Assembly (NCBI GenBank): GCA_039707655.1
Contig: CM077676.1
Coordinates: forward strand, 453,210,379-453,274,378
Source: Elymus sibiricus
Taxonomy: Eukaryota; Streptophyta; Magnoliopsida; Poales; Poaceae
Length of the DNA stretch: 64,000 nt
Reading direction: 5' to 3'
The notes under the pieces are model-generated. The model saw nothing but the letters and a program-made list of their open reading frames with translations, was not told the DNA's origin and ran no database searches. Shown here piece by piece: positions 33,613 through 44,640 of the stretch (within the stretch, counting starts at the first letter, position 1; every line of letters starts with the position of its first letter). The position numbers and the translations under genes were made by a program.

Positions 33613-36600
33613 CTAAGTATGTTGCACCTGAGTGATTCCAAGCTTGAGCCGTAGTTCAGTAAACTGAGCTCTTCCCAGTGGCTTAGTGAGTATGTCAGCA
33701 AGCTGATCACTGGTTCGAACATGCTCAATATCAACCCTGCCCAGCTCAACACACTCGCGAATGTAATGGTACCTGAGGTCGATGTGCTTGCTTCTCTCAT
33801 GATGAACTGGGTTTCTGCTCAACTCAATTGCAGACTTGTTGTCAACCTTCAGCTTCACCTTCTGAACATCGCCTCCAAACATCTCTGCAAGCAGCCTGCT
33901 GAGCCACACTGCCTGGGTTGCTGCAGTGGCTGCTGCAATGTATTCGGCCTCGCAAGATGACATTGCCACAATCTTCTGCTTCTGAGACGACCAAGTGATC
34001 ACACTGTCGCCAAGGAAGAACACCAGTCCTATTGTGCTCTTGCGATCATTGGGATCTCCTGCATGATCACTGTCACTGAAGCCGACGAGTGTATCTCCAT
34101 TTCCAGCCCTGAAAGTGCAGCCATAGTTCAGAGTCCCTTTCAGGTATCGCAAGATCTGCTTGACAACGGTCCAGTGCTCCTTCCCGGGTCCCTCCATGAA
34201 CCTGCTTACAACACCCACTGCATATGCAATGTCAGGTCGCGTGTTCACCAAGTACCTGAGGCTCACAATTACACTGCGGTACTTGGTAGCATCAACAATT
34301 TCCCCAGTGTTCTTTTTCAATTTCAGACGGTTCTCCATGGGTGTCCAGCAGGAATTGCAGTGCTCCATTCCTGCATCCTCCAGAATCTTGGCTGCATAAC
34401 TGGCTTGACAGATTCTAATCTCCCCATCCTCTTGTTTCACTTCAATGCCCAGATAGTAGCTGAGCAAACCAAGATCACTCATCTGAAAAAGGTCCTGCAT
34501 CTGCTTCTTGAACTCTTCAATGGCAGCGTCTGATGTTCCTGTGATGATCAAATCATCTACATAGACCCCAACAAGCAGAAAGTTGTTGTTGTCGCCTCGT
34601 CGATACAGGGCATGATCCAGTTTGCAGCGATCGAAACCAAGAGTTACCATGGTGGAGTCCAACTTGGCGTTCCAAGCGCACGGAGCCTGACGGAGTCCAT
34701 ACAGTGCCTTCTTCAACCTGAGCACCTTGTGAGCACTGTCGTTGTTGACGAAACCTGCCGGCTGGTGAACATAGACCTCCTCTGCCAAATCTCCGTTGAG
34801 GAAAGCCGAGCGGACGTCCATGTGGTGTACCTTCCACCGCTGGTGTGCGGCCACGGCGAGCAGGACGCACACTGTCTCCAGTCGCGCTACAGGGGCGAAG
34901 ACCTCATCAAAGTCAATCCCCTGTCTCTGTGCATAGCCCTTCGCCACCAGCCGCGCTTTATGCTTGACGACATTGCCGGCCGGGTCCCGCTTCACTTTGT
35001 ACACCCACTTCAGGCCGATCGCACGGTGGCCGACCGGGAGCGTGGTGAGCTCCCAGGTGTCATTTGTGCGGATGGACTCCATCTCCGCCTCCATGGCTGC
35101 CCGCCACGCTAGCTCGCCCAACGCAGCATCGACTGACGGGGGCTCCTCTGCAGCAGAGAGACACAGCCCGCTGTACTCAAGAGTGCGTGCCGGGGCATGG
35201 TCGATGAGGTGCTCGACAGTCTTGTATCGCAGCGGCACCCCCTCAGAGTCGAAGGTCTCGCCGCTGGGCGCATACACCCACCCGTCGTCGTCAGTGGTGA
35301 GCGGCGTGAACGATGGAGAGGCAACGGGGCCAGCCGGTGAGAGCGTGTCAGCCGCCCCGGTCGGCATGCGCGGCGACTGCACCGGCCCAGCAGGTGAGCA
35401 CGGCTCCGTTGTTGTTGCTGAAGAGCGTGGCGATGCAGCTGTGTCTGTGGACACCGTGTAGGTTGTCATCATGGGCGCCCCCGCATCGGAGTACACGACC
35501 GTGAACTCCCTGGTGTGAGCGGGCTCGGAGTCGCCGCCGCCCTTGCTCCAGTCCCAGCGCCGATCCTCCTCAAAGCGCACATCGCGCGTGATGTACAGGC
35601 GCTTGCCGACCGGGTCGTACACCCGATAGCCCTTGGTGCCCGGCTCGTAACCCAGGAAGATGCCCGGGCGCGACCTGTCCGCCAGCTTGGTCATGCCGGG
35701 TCCGACGAGCTTGACATGCGCGACGCATCCAAAGGTGCGAAAGTAATCCACCGCCGGCTTCTTCTTGCGCCACGCCTCGTATGGCGTGATGCCCTGCAAG
35801 CTTCTGGTCGGCGACCTGTTCAGTATGTGGAGAGCAGTGCGCACGGCCTCACCCCAGAACGTGCATGGCACGTCCATGGCCTTCATGAGGCTGCGTGCCA
35901 TCTCCACCACGGACTGGTTCCGTCGTTTGACGACCCCGTTCTGCTGGGGAGAGTACGGCGTCGTTGTGTTCCTCTGAATCCCCAGCTCTTCGCAGTAGGT
36001 GGCGAATTCAGTTGAAGTGAACTCGCCGCCTCTATCAGTGCGGAGCGCCCGGAGCTTGACACGGCCTTCCATCTCTGCATGTGCTTTGATCTTCTTGAAG
36101 TACCGAAAGGCCTCATCCTTGCTCTTCAGTACCTCAAGCCACATATACCTACTGTAATCATCAACGATCAACAGAAAGTACTTGTTACCACTGGTCGTCG
36201 CCGGAGTGATGGGGCCGCACAGGTCGCTGTGGACGAGATCGAGCGCGTGCTCGGCGCGATACGCCGACGCGCGCGGGAAGGGCGTACGGTGCATCTTCCC
36301 AATGGTGCAGCCCTCGCAGAACTGATCGACGTGCGCGATTGCCGGCATCCCGCGTACCATGCTCTTCGCTCCGAGATCATGCAGCGCGCGGAAGTGCAAG
36401 TGGCCGAACCTGGCGTGCCACCTCCAGGCCTCGTCCTGGGCTCCGGCGAGCAGGCACACGGGAGCGGCCAAGTTCAGAGCCACGGCGTAAAGCCGGTTGC
36501 TCGTCCGCCGCACCCGTGCGAGCAACAGCCTCTGCCTGTCGTATAGACAGAGCTCGCCGTCCTCGATCACGGACTTGCACCCGTTCTCATCGAGCTGCCC

Positions 36601-37971
36601 GAGGCTGACAATGCTTGTGCGTAGCTGCGGGATGAAGTACACGTCCGCGAGTGCGCGATGCTCACCATTGCGGCACGAGAACAACACGACCCCGCGCCCA
36701 CAAATCTGCACGACAGAGCCGTCACCAAAACGCACCATACCTCGTACTGTCTCGTCGAGCTCCGAGAGCATGTCGCGGCGCCCCGTCATGTGGTTGCTGG
36801 CGCCGGTGTCCAGATACCAGCGGTCGTCGTCCGTGGCCACCGGCACGACCCGCGCCTCGTTGAGGAAGATCTCCGGGGCCGGGCTACGCGCGTCGGTGTT
36901 CGTGACCTCGCCGCTCACCACCGCGCAGGTGGCCAGGAGCAACCCTGGCTGCTCGACGTCGACCTGGGTGACCTTGGCCTGCTGGTCCTGCTGCTCGCGC
37001 TGGTCCTTTGCCTTCTTCCGGCACTCTTTCGCCCAGTGCCCTGGGATGCCGCAGTATCGGCAGTCGCCCTTGCGCTTGGGCGTCGCCGGACCGCCGTTGC
37101 CGCGGCCACCACCTTGGCCACGGCCACCGCCGCCTTGGGAGTTCTTCGGCTTGCCGTTGCCGCGCCCGCGTCGATCTCCGGACCCTGAGGACCCGCCGGC
37201 TTGATCCAGCAGCTTCTCGCGCGCGCGCCACTCATCAGCAGTGAAGAGCAGTTGTGCGCCGGGCGCCGGTGTTTCCTCGCGTTCGCGCTCCTCGATGACA
37301 AGCAGGCGTCCGCAGAGCTCCTCGAGCGAGAGCTGCTTGGTGTCGACCAGCGATTCAATCGCCACGGCCATCTCACGATATGGTCGCGGCACGGTCCGCG
37401 GCACCTTGAGGACGGCCTTGTGTTCGTCCACCGGATCGCCGAGGACCTAGAGTTCGTCGATGATCGTCCTAAGCCGCATCACGTATGACTCGATGCCCTC
37501 GCCGTCCTTGTACCGGAGTCCCTCGTACTCCGAACGGCGGGTCTGCGCCTTGGCCTCGCGCACGCGCTCGACCCCGACCCGCATGGTCTTCAGGGTATCC
37601 CACGCCTCCTTGGCCGTGGCCTTGCCGCCCAGGACGCGCATCAGCTCCGGCGGCACCCCCTTGAGCAGGGCGATCATGACGCGCCGGTCGTCGCGGTCCG
37701 TGCCCTGGCCTGTTTCCACCACGCGCCAGAGCTCGTCGGCCTGCAGCTGCAGTTTGGTGATCATGGCCCAGTCAGTGTAGTTGGTGCGCGTGAGCATCAT
37801 CGGAGGCATGCTGCCGCCGCCGCCATGCACGACGCGCTCGACGACGCGCACCCCGGACCCCTCCTCGGTGGAGAGGCGCGCCAGTGCCTTCTCCAGCGCC
37901 GCCGCCTCCGCAGCGGCCTTCTCCTCTTCCTGCTGCTTCTTCGCCTTCTCGTCGTCGCTGCCAGCCATCAC
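33613..37971 (-). pseudogene. Copia gag-pol polyprotein with a single in-frame amber codon
   Basis: One reading frame of about 1450 codons runs from ATG at 37971 to 33613, interrupted only by TAG at 37449-37447. Order: gag start MAGSDDEKAKKQQEEEKAA; gag helices; amber; gag continuation; zinc knuckle CRYCGIPGHWAKEC; protease WYLDTGASNHMTG; integrase zinc region with HARFGHLHF and CEGCTIGK; integrase core DLVHSDLCGP, LRTDRGGEFTS and YSPQQNGV; reverse transcriptase HKARLVAKGYAQRQGIDFDE and YVDDLIITG; RNase H SDSDHAGDPNDRKST and SSCEAEYIA. The domain order (integrase before reverse transcriptase) is Copia. The stop lies after IIDEL and before VLGDPVDEH, in the middle of gag, so readthrough for gag/pol ratio is unlikely. 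I read it as a mutation, probably CAG to TAG. Confidence 0.93.
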
Positions 37972-38019
37972 TCCGACGGATCAGACACCGCCGGCGCCCA
38001 GGATGGATCGAACACCACC

Positions 38020-38034
38020 GAGGCTCTGATGCCA
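38020..38034 (-). other. Copia primer-binding site
   Basis: The minus strand reads TGGCATCAGAGCCTC two bases inside the 5' LTR. It complements the 3' end of initiator Met tRNA with one change (TGGCATC for TGGTATC). Confidence 0.8.
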
Positions 38035-38401
38035 CTTGTAGTTGCAGATAGCTGCCGATCGCACGAGAGAGAGAGGGAGAGGATTTCGCGAGAGAGAAGA
38101 ACAAGTCTGGCAGAGGTGTTTTTGTGCTGCGCACTGAACTGCAGCTTTTCTCTGCTTTTTTGTTATTAGTAGCAAGCTCAAACGGCTGCCGAAAAACAAG
38201 CAAAACACCCACGTCTCAAGCTGGCTTACTGGTCGTGCCATCCCACGACGCCGAGCTGGGATCGAGCAACTACTGCGCCCGCACAAACCGTAGTGATCAT
38301 GCCATCCCATGACCTGGTCCTGCGAGCGAAACTAGCTAACCATCTAACTGAATCTACTGACAGACTAGCTAACTGAACTACTGACCGTACGTGGACATAT
38401 G

Positions 38402-39193
38402 CAGTGGCGGAGGACGAAACTTTTTTGAGGTGGGGCGAACTCTTGAACATAATCCATTTTTTGACGCAAAACCAAAGTTGACTACGCTATGACTGGATTT
38501 TTTTTTTTCAATTGTCATACCCCAATTTGAAGAAAACTTCATAACCAAATTTACCATCCATTCGGCCAGGTCAATAAAGAAAGCAATCGAAGAAATACGA
38601 TTTATTCATCACAAAAAATGCCACTGATCATTGCACTGTAGTTGTAGATTGTCTAATCATTATCTGAAAAAATGACACTGCAATTTAAAAAGACATCACC
38701 TCTGCCCAGCCTTTTAGCTTCCTGTTCATCGTTCCTGCTGGCCGCCGGATACACGAATACGTGACCATATCCCCGTGCGCTCCTGCTGGCCGCCGGATAC
38801 ACGAATACGCGACCATATCCCCGCGCACTCCTGCTAGTCATTGGCCTCACATGCGCGCTTGCTACTGCTGCTGGCTGCTGCTGGAACGCGCGCCGCTCTG
38901 CTGGCTGCTCGGGTTCGTGTCCAGGGAGCATGGCGTGGCCTGGACGAATGTAAGACTGGATGACTGGATGGAGCGAGGCTAGTGCTGGACCTGTTAGAGT
39001 GCTAGTTGCTCGGCCCAATAAGCTGTCCAGGTGGGTGCCAAATTCGAGCCCAAAACGTTTCACGGTGATTTTTAAGCAGTTTTATTTTCTAGCGATCGAC
39101 CAGGCTGTATATACGTATATACCTGAAACAGAATCGCCCAAAATCAAGGTAGGGCGAGCGCCCAACCTCGCCCTACCGGGAGCTCCGCCCCTG
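38402..39193. mobile_element. Non-autonomous hAT element (792 bp) in the Copia LTR
   Basis: The ends CAGTGGCGGAGGACGAAAC and GGGAGCTCCGCCCCTG are inverted over about 11 bp. The 8-bp duplication gacatatg is perfect at 38394-38401 and 39194-39201. Two tandem 48-bp units start at 38733 and 38781 (core GGCCGCCGGATACACGAATA). It has no transposase. It is the youngest layer of the nest, since it sits in the youngest retrotransposon. Confidence 0.92.
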
Positions 39194-39270
39194 GACATAT
39201 GCACGCTGCCGGTCCTATTATTACGGGAGCTCCGCCCCTGGACATATGCACGCTGCCGGTCCTATTATTC
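39177..39270. repeat. 47-bp tandem duplication across the hAT-LTR junction
   Basis: The unit CGGGAGCTCCGCCCCTG followed by GACATATGCACGCTGCC and GGTCCTATTATT occurs twice head to tail, with one difference at the last base. It joins the last 17 bp of the hAT end to 30 bp of LTR. Confidence 0.9.
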
Positions 39271-40168
39271 AGAGAAGGAACAAAGTGTATGCTAGAACAT
39301 GCAACAGATTAGTCATCATGGCTGCCTTAAAACTTCCCTGGTTGTTCATCTAATGGTCCTGAGGGTCCGCTTTGTGGATGCCCTAATCACTAGGTTTAGT
39401 GGTTCGCTCTTGGGTATCGATGCTTTACTTTTCTGTTCGTAGCTTATATAAAAAAAACCCGGGGTGGAGCCCAGGCCCTTCACGGCCGACGTGGATGCGG
39501 CCATCGCCCGCGCCCACGCCCGGCTGGGCAACCGCTGGGCCGCCATCGCGCGCCTCCTCCGCGGCTGCACCGACAACGCCGTCAAGAACCACTAGAACTG
39601 CTCCCTCAAGCGCAAGCTCGCCGATATTGGTGTTGCAGAGGAGGAGCGGCCGTGCAAGCGGGCCAGCGTCACGCCGGAGAGCACGTCTGGATCGGGGTCC
39701 GGCTCCGGTTCTGGGTCGGACCGCAGCGACCTCAGCCACGGCGGCGGCGTGTTCAGGGGCCAGGTTTACCGCCTGGTGGCGCGGGCCGGCGGGTTCGAGC
39801 CGGCGGACTGCGCCATGAGCCAGTGGCACGAGGTGGAGCGGGAGGAGGCGGAGGACCCGCTCACCTCGCTCTCCCTCTCCCTCCCCGGAATGACGGACGT
39901 CCACGCATTCCACCACGACAGCTCCCACCAGCCTTCTCCCTCTCCGTCGCCGCCGCCCGCTCCAGCGTCAACCGCCCAAGCGCCGACGTCGTCCTACCCA
40001 TTCACCACCGCGTTCGCGGCAGCGATGCAGGAGATGATCCGGGACGAGGTGGGCAGGTACATCTCCGGCGTCGGGTGCGGCGCCGACCTGCCATCCATGC
40101 CGCAGCTGGTGGAGGGCGTGATGTGGGCGGCCGCAGAGCGCGCGGGCGGTGTTGCGAGGATGCAGTAA

Positions 40169-40788
40169 CCAAAGACCATTCGATCCATCCGGTCGAGTAG
40201 ATCGGCAACAATGCCTGGCTCGGCCAAACAATCTAGGACAGCCGCCATCTGCTCAATGGTCTTGCTTCATTCGTTAGGATAGTCTGAACTGAATAGCAAT
40301 GGGAGAAAGAAGAACTAGGCAAAGCCAAGCTAAGCTAAGCTGACGCTTTGCTTCTTTCATGCAAATACAAACAAATGAAATGGAAAGAAAACATGCCTGT
40401 GTCCAAGTCAGACTGTCAGAGCTCACTCAAGTCACATTTGTTTTCCTGCGAATATCAAACAAATCTACCCGTATATATGGATCTGAAGCAAAAAAATCCC
40501 TCGTTTTGCATCTGACGCACAGAGATGCAGAGTATCATCAAGCGTCGCAAACGGCGCAACGAAAACCTATGTGCTACATGTGGAGAAGTTGAACATTCAG
40601 GTCCTCCCGCTGTGTAACATCAACGGTAGCCGAAATAATTTGCAGCATTGATGGATTAGAATTTCATGGTTTAGAGAATCGATCTCATCATATTAGATAC
40701 CTGTGGAATAGATAGATGTGGGTGATAGTACTGAAGATGAAACATCACACCATTCTGTCTGCAACATCGGTATACATTGAGGGGAGCA
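40169..40788. other. Intergenic sequence between two convergent host pseudogenes
   Basis: About 620 bp lie between the stop of the MYB pseudogene and the stop of the F-box-like pseudogene. This should hold both 3' UTRs. No transposon terminus is recognised, so it may be among the few original host segments in the window. Confidence 0.5.
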
Positions 40789-43700
40789 TCAGCGCAATCC
40801 TGCTAACCGTGCCGTCAGACGACTAATACCGTAGCCGTCTCTCAGGAAGAGCTTCGCACCCGGTGGAAGCCTGTTGAGAAGAGGACCCCTGATGGCGTCA
40901 AGAGAAGGGACGGTCTCAAGAGCCGCGCCATTGTAACACCCCCATAGTTAAGCTATAGTGAACTCACCCTAATGATGCCATGTCATCATGTTTTGTCAAG
41001 CTAAATTGCCACTTGTCCAAAATTCAAAGTCAAATTCAAATTTAAATTGCAAGTCAAATTATCATTTCTTCAAACAGTGAAACAAAAGTGTTTGCAATAT
41101 GTAATAAAATCCCCAAGTTTTGGTAAAAATAATATCAACCTCATTTGAATTAATAAAATGCCCCTAAGCTATTTAAAACAGAGCCATCAGCATTTAAATT
41201 AACCATTTCAATTTAAATAAATAGTTAAGCCTTTCAAAATAAATTGAGACTTGGTGGGCTAGCTCGGCACCTTGTCTACTATTTATGTGGCGAGTTTCAA
41301 GTTCAACGAAATTCATTTGGTATAAAAATTAAATGCAAAACAGGAGAAAATAAAAGACAGAAAAATAAAAAGAGAAAAGAACTAAAACCTTCTGCACTAG
41401 TGGGCCTCTAGTGCACAGGAGAGGCCCAGCCCACCTGGATCTTCTCCTTCCTCCTGCTACAGGAGGCAGAGAGGTGCGTGGCGCACATCCAGGGCGCCAT
41501 GGCCGTGGATGTCGTCCACGTCGGCCCCCTGGACCTATATGTATGTCCATTCGAAACCCTAGATCGAGCTCGTCCAGTTCCCCCTCGAACCCCTATCGCC
41601 CCCTCCTCTCTGGCTTGAATTCGAGCTCGCGCGATCACCGCTGCCTCGCCGTCGTTGACGCGTCCAACGGCCTCTCCGGCGTGCGGGAGCACGTCCTGGA
41701 GGTTCGCCGCGCTCGACCGCGTCCGTTCCGGGCATCGGAGCAAGGCGGGGAGTTGCGTAGCCGGCGTCGTCGTCTTCTTCTTCCTTCGGCCGTCGACATC
41801 TCGCCGTCGCTACCGTCTCTCCAGTCCACCCCGGCCTTCACCGAGCCCGCCACGAGCTCCGCTGTGAGCTCCTCTCCTCGTTCCCCCGCTTTCCCCCTCG
41901 AATCCGCCGCTGTAGTGCCACCCCCCTTTGCATCGGCCGCATGACACGTGGGGACGGCCGTTTAATTAGGATGGCCTAATCCTGTTTAGCACTAACCCCC
42001 CTCTAACCCTCACTGACATGTGGACCCCATAGCTTAAATAACCCTTTGGTTAATGCCTGTGACAATGACATGTGGGTCCCACTGTTAAATCAATCAAATT
42101 AGTTAAAATAAATAATTGCCAGTCAATGACATGCGAGACCCACCTGCACTGTTGATTTTTGACCAGTCAACTGTTGACTGCTGAGTCAGCAGTTGACCAG
42201 GCCCACCGGTCAGCCTCTCTGGCTGTGTACCCACTAGGTGCACATAGCCTTTTTGCTATTTAATTCGAATTATTAAAATAAATCCAGAAATTCCAGAATA
42301 TTGGTAAAACTTTGAAAATTCATATAAAATAAAACGTAACTCAGATGAAAATAATTTATATATGAAAGTTGATCAGAAAAATATAACGAATCCGAATATA
42401 TCATCCACATACCTAACAAACACCTCTAACATAACAAACCTTGAACATTTGCACCTGGATCGATACAGACAATAATATCTGGAGCTGGAAAAATATTCCC
42501 AAATATTTTCCCTCTTCATTTAAAATACTTAGAAATGCATTAGAGCATATCACCAACACATTTTGCCATGCCATGCATCCGTGTTGCATTTGTATGCCCG
42601 CTATTTATTTACTTCCTCTCCCCCTCTCTTCCGGTAGACCCCGAGACCGCTGACGCCACTGGGTACGACTACGCTCCCGACGATCCGACCCTCTCAGCAG
42701 AGCTTCCAGGCAAGCAAAACCCCCTTGATCATTCCGATATCGTCCATTCTTTCTCTCTTATTCTTGCATTAGATTTTGCTACTGTTATTACTCCGGTAGA
42801 TCCTATTCGGATGCATAGCCAGCTTTTGTAACCTGCTATTGATACATTACCTGTTATCCTAGCATGCCTAATTTAGTTATGTTGGAGTTCCATCAGTTGG
42901 CCCTGCACCCTTGTCCGTTGCCATGCTATATTATCAGGCCGTGATCACTCTGGGCGATGATTACGGATATATTTATATTATTGCAATACTCATAAACTTC
43001 TAAAGTCGGGTCGGCTCCAAGAGTACCCGCGAGTGATTCATACAAAAGTCGGGTTGGCCCGGAGAGCACCCGCGAGCGATATTGTGGCGGAACGACAGGG
43101 CAGGTGGAGACCACCTAGGAGAGAGGTGGGCCTGGTCCCTAGTCGTGGTCCGCGAGTTACCAAGTCGGAGCGACATGAGCCCTGTTCGTGTCCACGAGCT
43201 ACTAATAATACACTAACGGATTTGGGTATTCGATCTAAGTAGGTCGTTGGCCTATAATCACTAACCACTACGCGGGATAATGGTATATGAGGCCCTCGGC
43301 GTCATACATTCTCCCAAAAGCTCTGTCAGACGTCACAGTTGAGCGGCGTGCGCCCGGGTGAGCTGGTTACGCCTGCTTGTGTATTCAAGAGGCGTGCTTG
43401 GTCCCGGTCGCGTTCGCAACGCGCTGGAGTGCTTAGGGCGATTGGCCCATGACCCCTTCGCGCTTAGGATTTAGACCGGCGTGTTGACCTCTCTGGAGAG
43501 CCTAGGTAGGACTACGGCGTGTCGGTTATCCGAGGCCAGGCATTACCCAGAAAAGTGTGTCCAGCCAGAGGTAATCGAGCGTGTTGGGTAATGTGGTGCA
43601 CCCCTGCAAGGAAGTTAATCTATTCGAATAGTCGTGTCCACGGTAACAGGACGCTTGGATATATGAGAGTATCCCGATCTTATACAACTTGAACCAGATA

Positions 43701-44640
43701 CTTGATGAAATACATTACTCAATAAATATGGAATGCCCGCGGATCTTTTCTCGCAGGGAGTCGAGGAAGGATCTCAGGGTATTGTATTGTTGTGTTAATT
43801 ACTAGTTGGTATGGTATACGCTCATACTCCTTCCTTTGCTGCAAGATACTCTCCTCTCGTCTATTGCTGCAAGATGGTGGCCCTTGTGTTACATAGAGCT
43901 TCTTCCCCCCTTTATTCTGGCATTTCTGCAGTACAGTCCACTGATATACCCCTTCCTTGATACCGATGCATATTTAGTATAGATCTGATGTAAGTCTTGC
44001 GAGTACTTAGGATGAGTACTCACGGTTGCTTTGCTACCTTTTTCCCTCTACCCAGTTGCTGCATTCAGATGATGGAGCTCAGGAGCCGGAGATCCCCGAC
44101 AGTGCCTACTATGTGGAGACCGACAACCAGGAGTAGTTCGTAGGTCCCAGGCAGGAGGCCTGCGTCTTTTCGATTAGTTGTCGTTGTTTTGCTCAGCCTT
44201 CTTGAGGCAAACTTGTCTAACTTCGTCTATACCCAGACTTATGTTGTTTGATGACTAATGTATTCTGGGTCCTCGTGACCCTGGTTTGTATTATAAAGAT
44301 TTATGTTTAATTTGTGTCGTAGAGTTGTGTTGTGATATCCTTCCATGAGTCTCTGATCTTGATCGTGCATGCTGCGTGTATGTTTAGTGCACGGTCGAGT
44401 TCGGGGGCGTCACAGCCATGGCGTGCCGGGCTCATCTTGTCCGGATACAGAACTTCATGCTGTCGTTGAGCCGTCTCGATTGTAACGGTCTCTATCACGG
44501 GGGCGTTCTCAACGACGCGCATGACGAATTCCACCGGGCCCATAGCCGCCCTGAACACCGAGACGCACATGCTCTTCAGATGTTTGTAATTGCACCGCGG
44601 GACGTCCTGGTTCAAAGGTCTGTTGTTTCCATACGGCAAC
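40789..44640 (-). pseudogene. C-terminal exon of an F-box/FBD-like protein, split by a solo LTR
   Basis: On the minus strand a splice acceptor (ACATTCTCAG) precedes 44640. The exon reads LPYGNNRPLNQDVPRCNYKH then LKSMCVSVFRAAMGPVEFVM and VVENAPVIETVTIET. The pattern (a basic CxYKHLKS stretch, then an FxxAxxxxEFxxxVxENAP repeat) fits the C-terminal domain of grass F-box/LRR (FBD-like) proteins. A solo LTR with duplication gccat interrupts it after PARHG. Beyond the LTR the frame continues (AALETVPSLDAIRGPLLN) to a stop at 40789-40791. If the LTR and one duplication are skipped, the exon is open throughout. Upstream exons with the F-box itself are not present up to the hAT at 44802. F-box proteins act as substrate adaptors of SCF ubiquitin ligases. 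Confidence 0.65.
40927..44419 (+). mobile_element. Solo LTR (3483 bp) in the F-box-like exon
   Basis: The LTR runs TGTAACACCCCCATAG (40932) to GGGGGCGTCACA (44414), flanked by identical gccat at 40927-40931 and 44415-44419. Its last ~100 bp match, in reverse complement, the starts of the LTRs at 51209 and 59953, so it is the same family. Orientation is plus, judged from those elements. A candidate TATA (CCTATATGTA) is near 41533. GC-rich open frames at 41411-41944 lie in the transcribed part and show no domain. Confidence 0.9.

Larger units (their letters stand above)
38037..39318 (-). repeat. 5' LTR of the Copia element, enlarged by a hAT insertion and a 47-bp duplication
   Basis: The copy matches the 435-bp LTR at 33169-33603 at both ends. 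A 792-bp hAT element sits after GTGGACATATG, and a 47-bp tandem duplication (39177-39223, 39224-39270) spans the hAT end and adjoining LTR. Confidence 0.92.
33164..39323 (-). mobile_element. Complete Copia retrotransposon nested in the LINE
   Basis: Two LTRs (33169-33603 and 38037-39318) enclose a gag-pol region, flanked by perfect tggct at 33164-33168 and 39319-39323. The primer-binding site on the minus strand is TGGCATCAGAGCCTC (38034-38020). The polypurine tract is CTTAGGGGGTGAAT (33617-33604). LTRs differ at 7 of 435 positions by eye (six transitions, one transversion), if the hAT insertion in the right LTR is excluded. The element is therefore young. The only visible lesions are one amber codon in gag and the hAT insertion in the 5' LTR. 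Confidence 0.95.
29624..39457 (+). mobile_element. 5'-truncated LINE in the MYB R2-R3 linker, split by a Copia insertion
   Basis: LINE sequence runs from about 29624 to 33168 and resumes after the Copia at 39319-39457, ending in eight A residues. It lacks ORF1 and the N-terminal half of the endonuclease. The left flank is MYB codons CAACTGTCA and the right flank is CCCGGGGTGGAG, together continuous MYB. No clear target duplication is visible, which suggests insertion with loss, or a one-to-few base duplication. Confidence 0.85.
28276..40168 (+). pseudogene. R2R3-MYB transcription factor, MYB44/70/73/77 type (subgroup 22), broken by nested transposons
   Basis: Three coding pieces make one MYB gene. 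Piece 1 (28276-28389) reads DRIRGPGSSEEDGALRQLVE then NWWTAIGRG, the first part of R2. Piece 2 (29570-29623) reads VPGRSGKSCHVRWCNQL, the end of R2. Piece 3 (39458-40168) reads [20 protein letters not shown] then [20 protein letters not shown], the R3 repeat. A basic KRKLAD follows, then a Ser-Gly stretch with GSDRSDLSH like the subgroup-22 motif, VFRGQVYRLVARAGGFEP, an EAR-like LTSLSLSLPG, and a stop at 40166-40168. A 1172-bp hAT lies between pieces 1 and 2; a LINE with a nested Copia and a further hAT lies between pieces 2 and 3. The expected ATG at 28276-28278 is ATA. In R3 the usual NHW tryptophan is TAG (39593-39595). The frame is otherwise intact. Such proteins are nuclear DNA-binding regulators, often of stress responses. 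Confidence 0.88.

Noticed and set aside
37447..37449. Programmed stop-codon readthrough between gag and pol
   Set aside because: The amber lies in the middle of gag, upstream of the zinc knuckle, rather than at a gag-pol boundary. Copia elements usually use one continuous frame.
34063..37488. Plus-strand frames of up to 235 codons opposite the Copia pol
   Set aside because: They are antisense shadows of a GC-rich, intact coding region and contain no domain.
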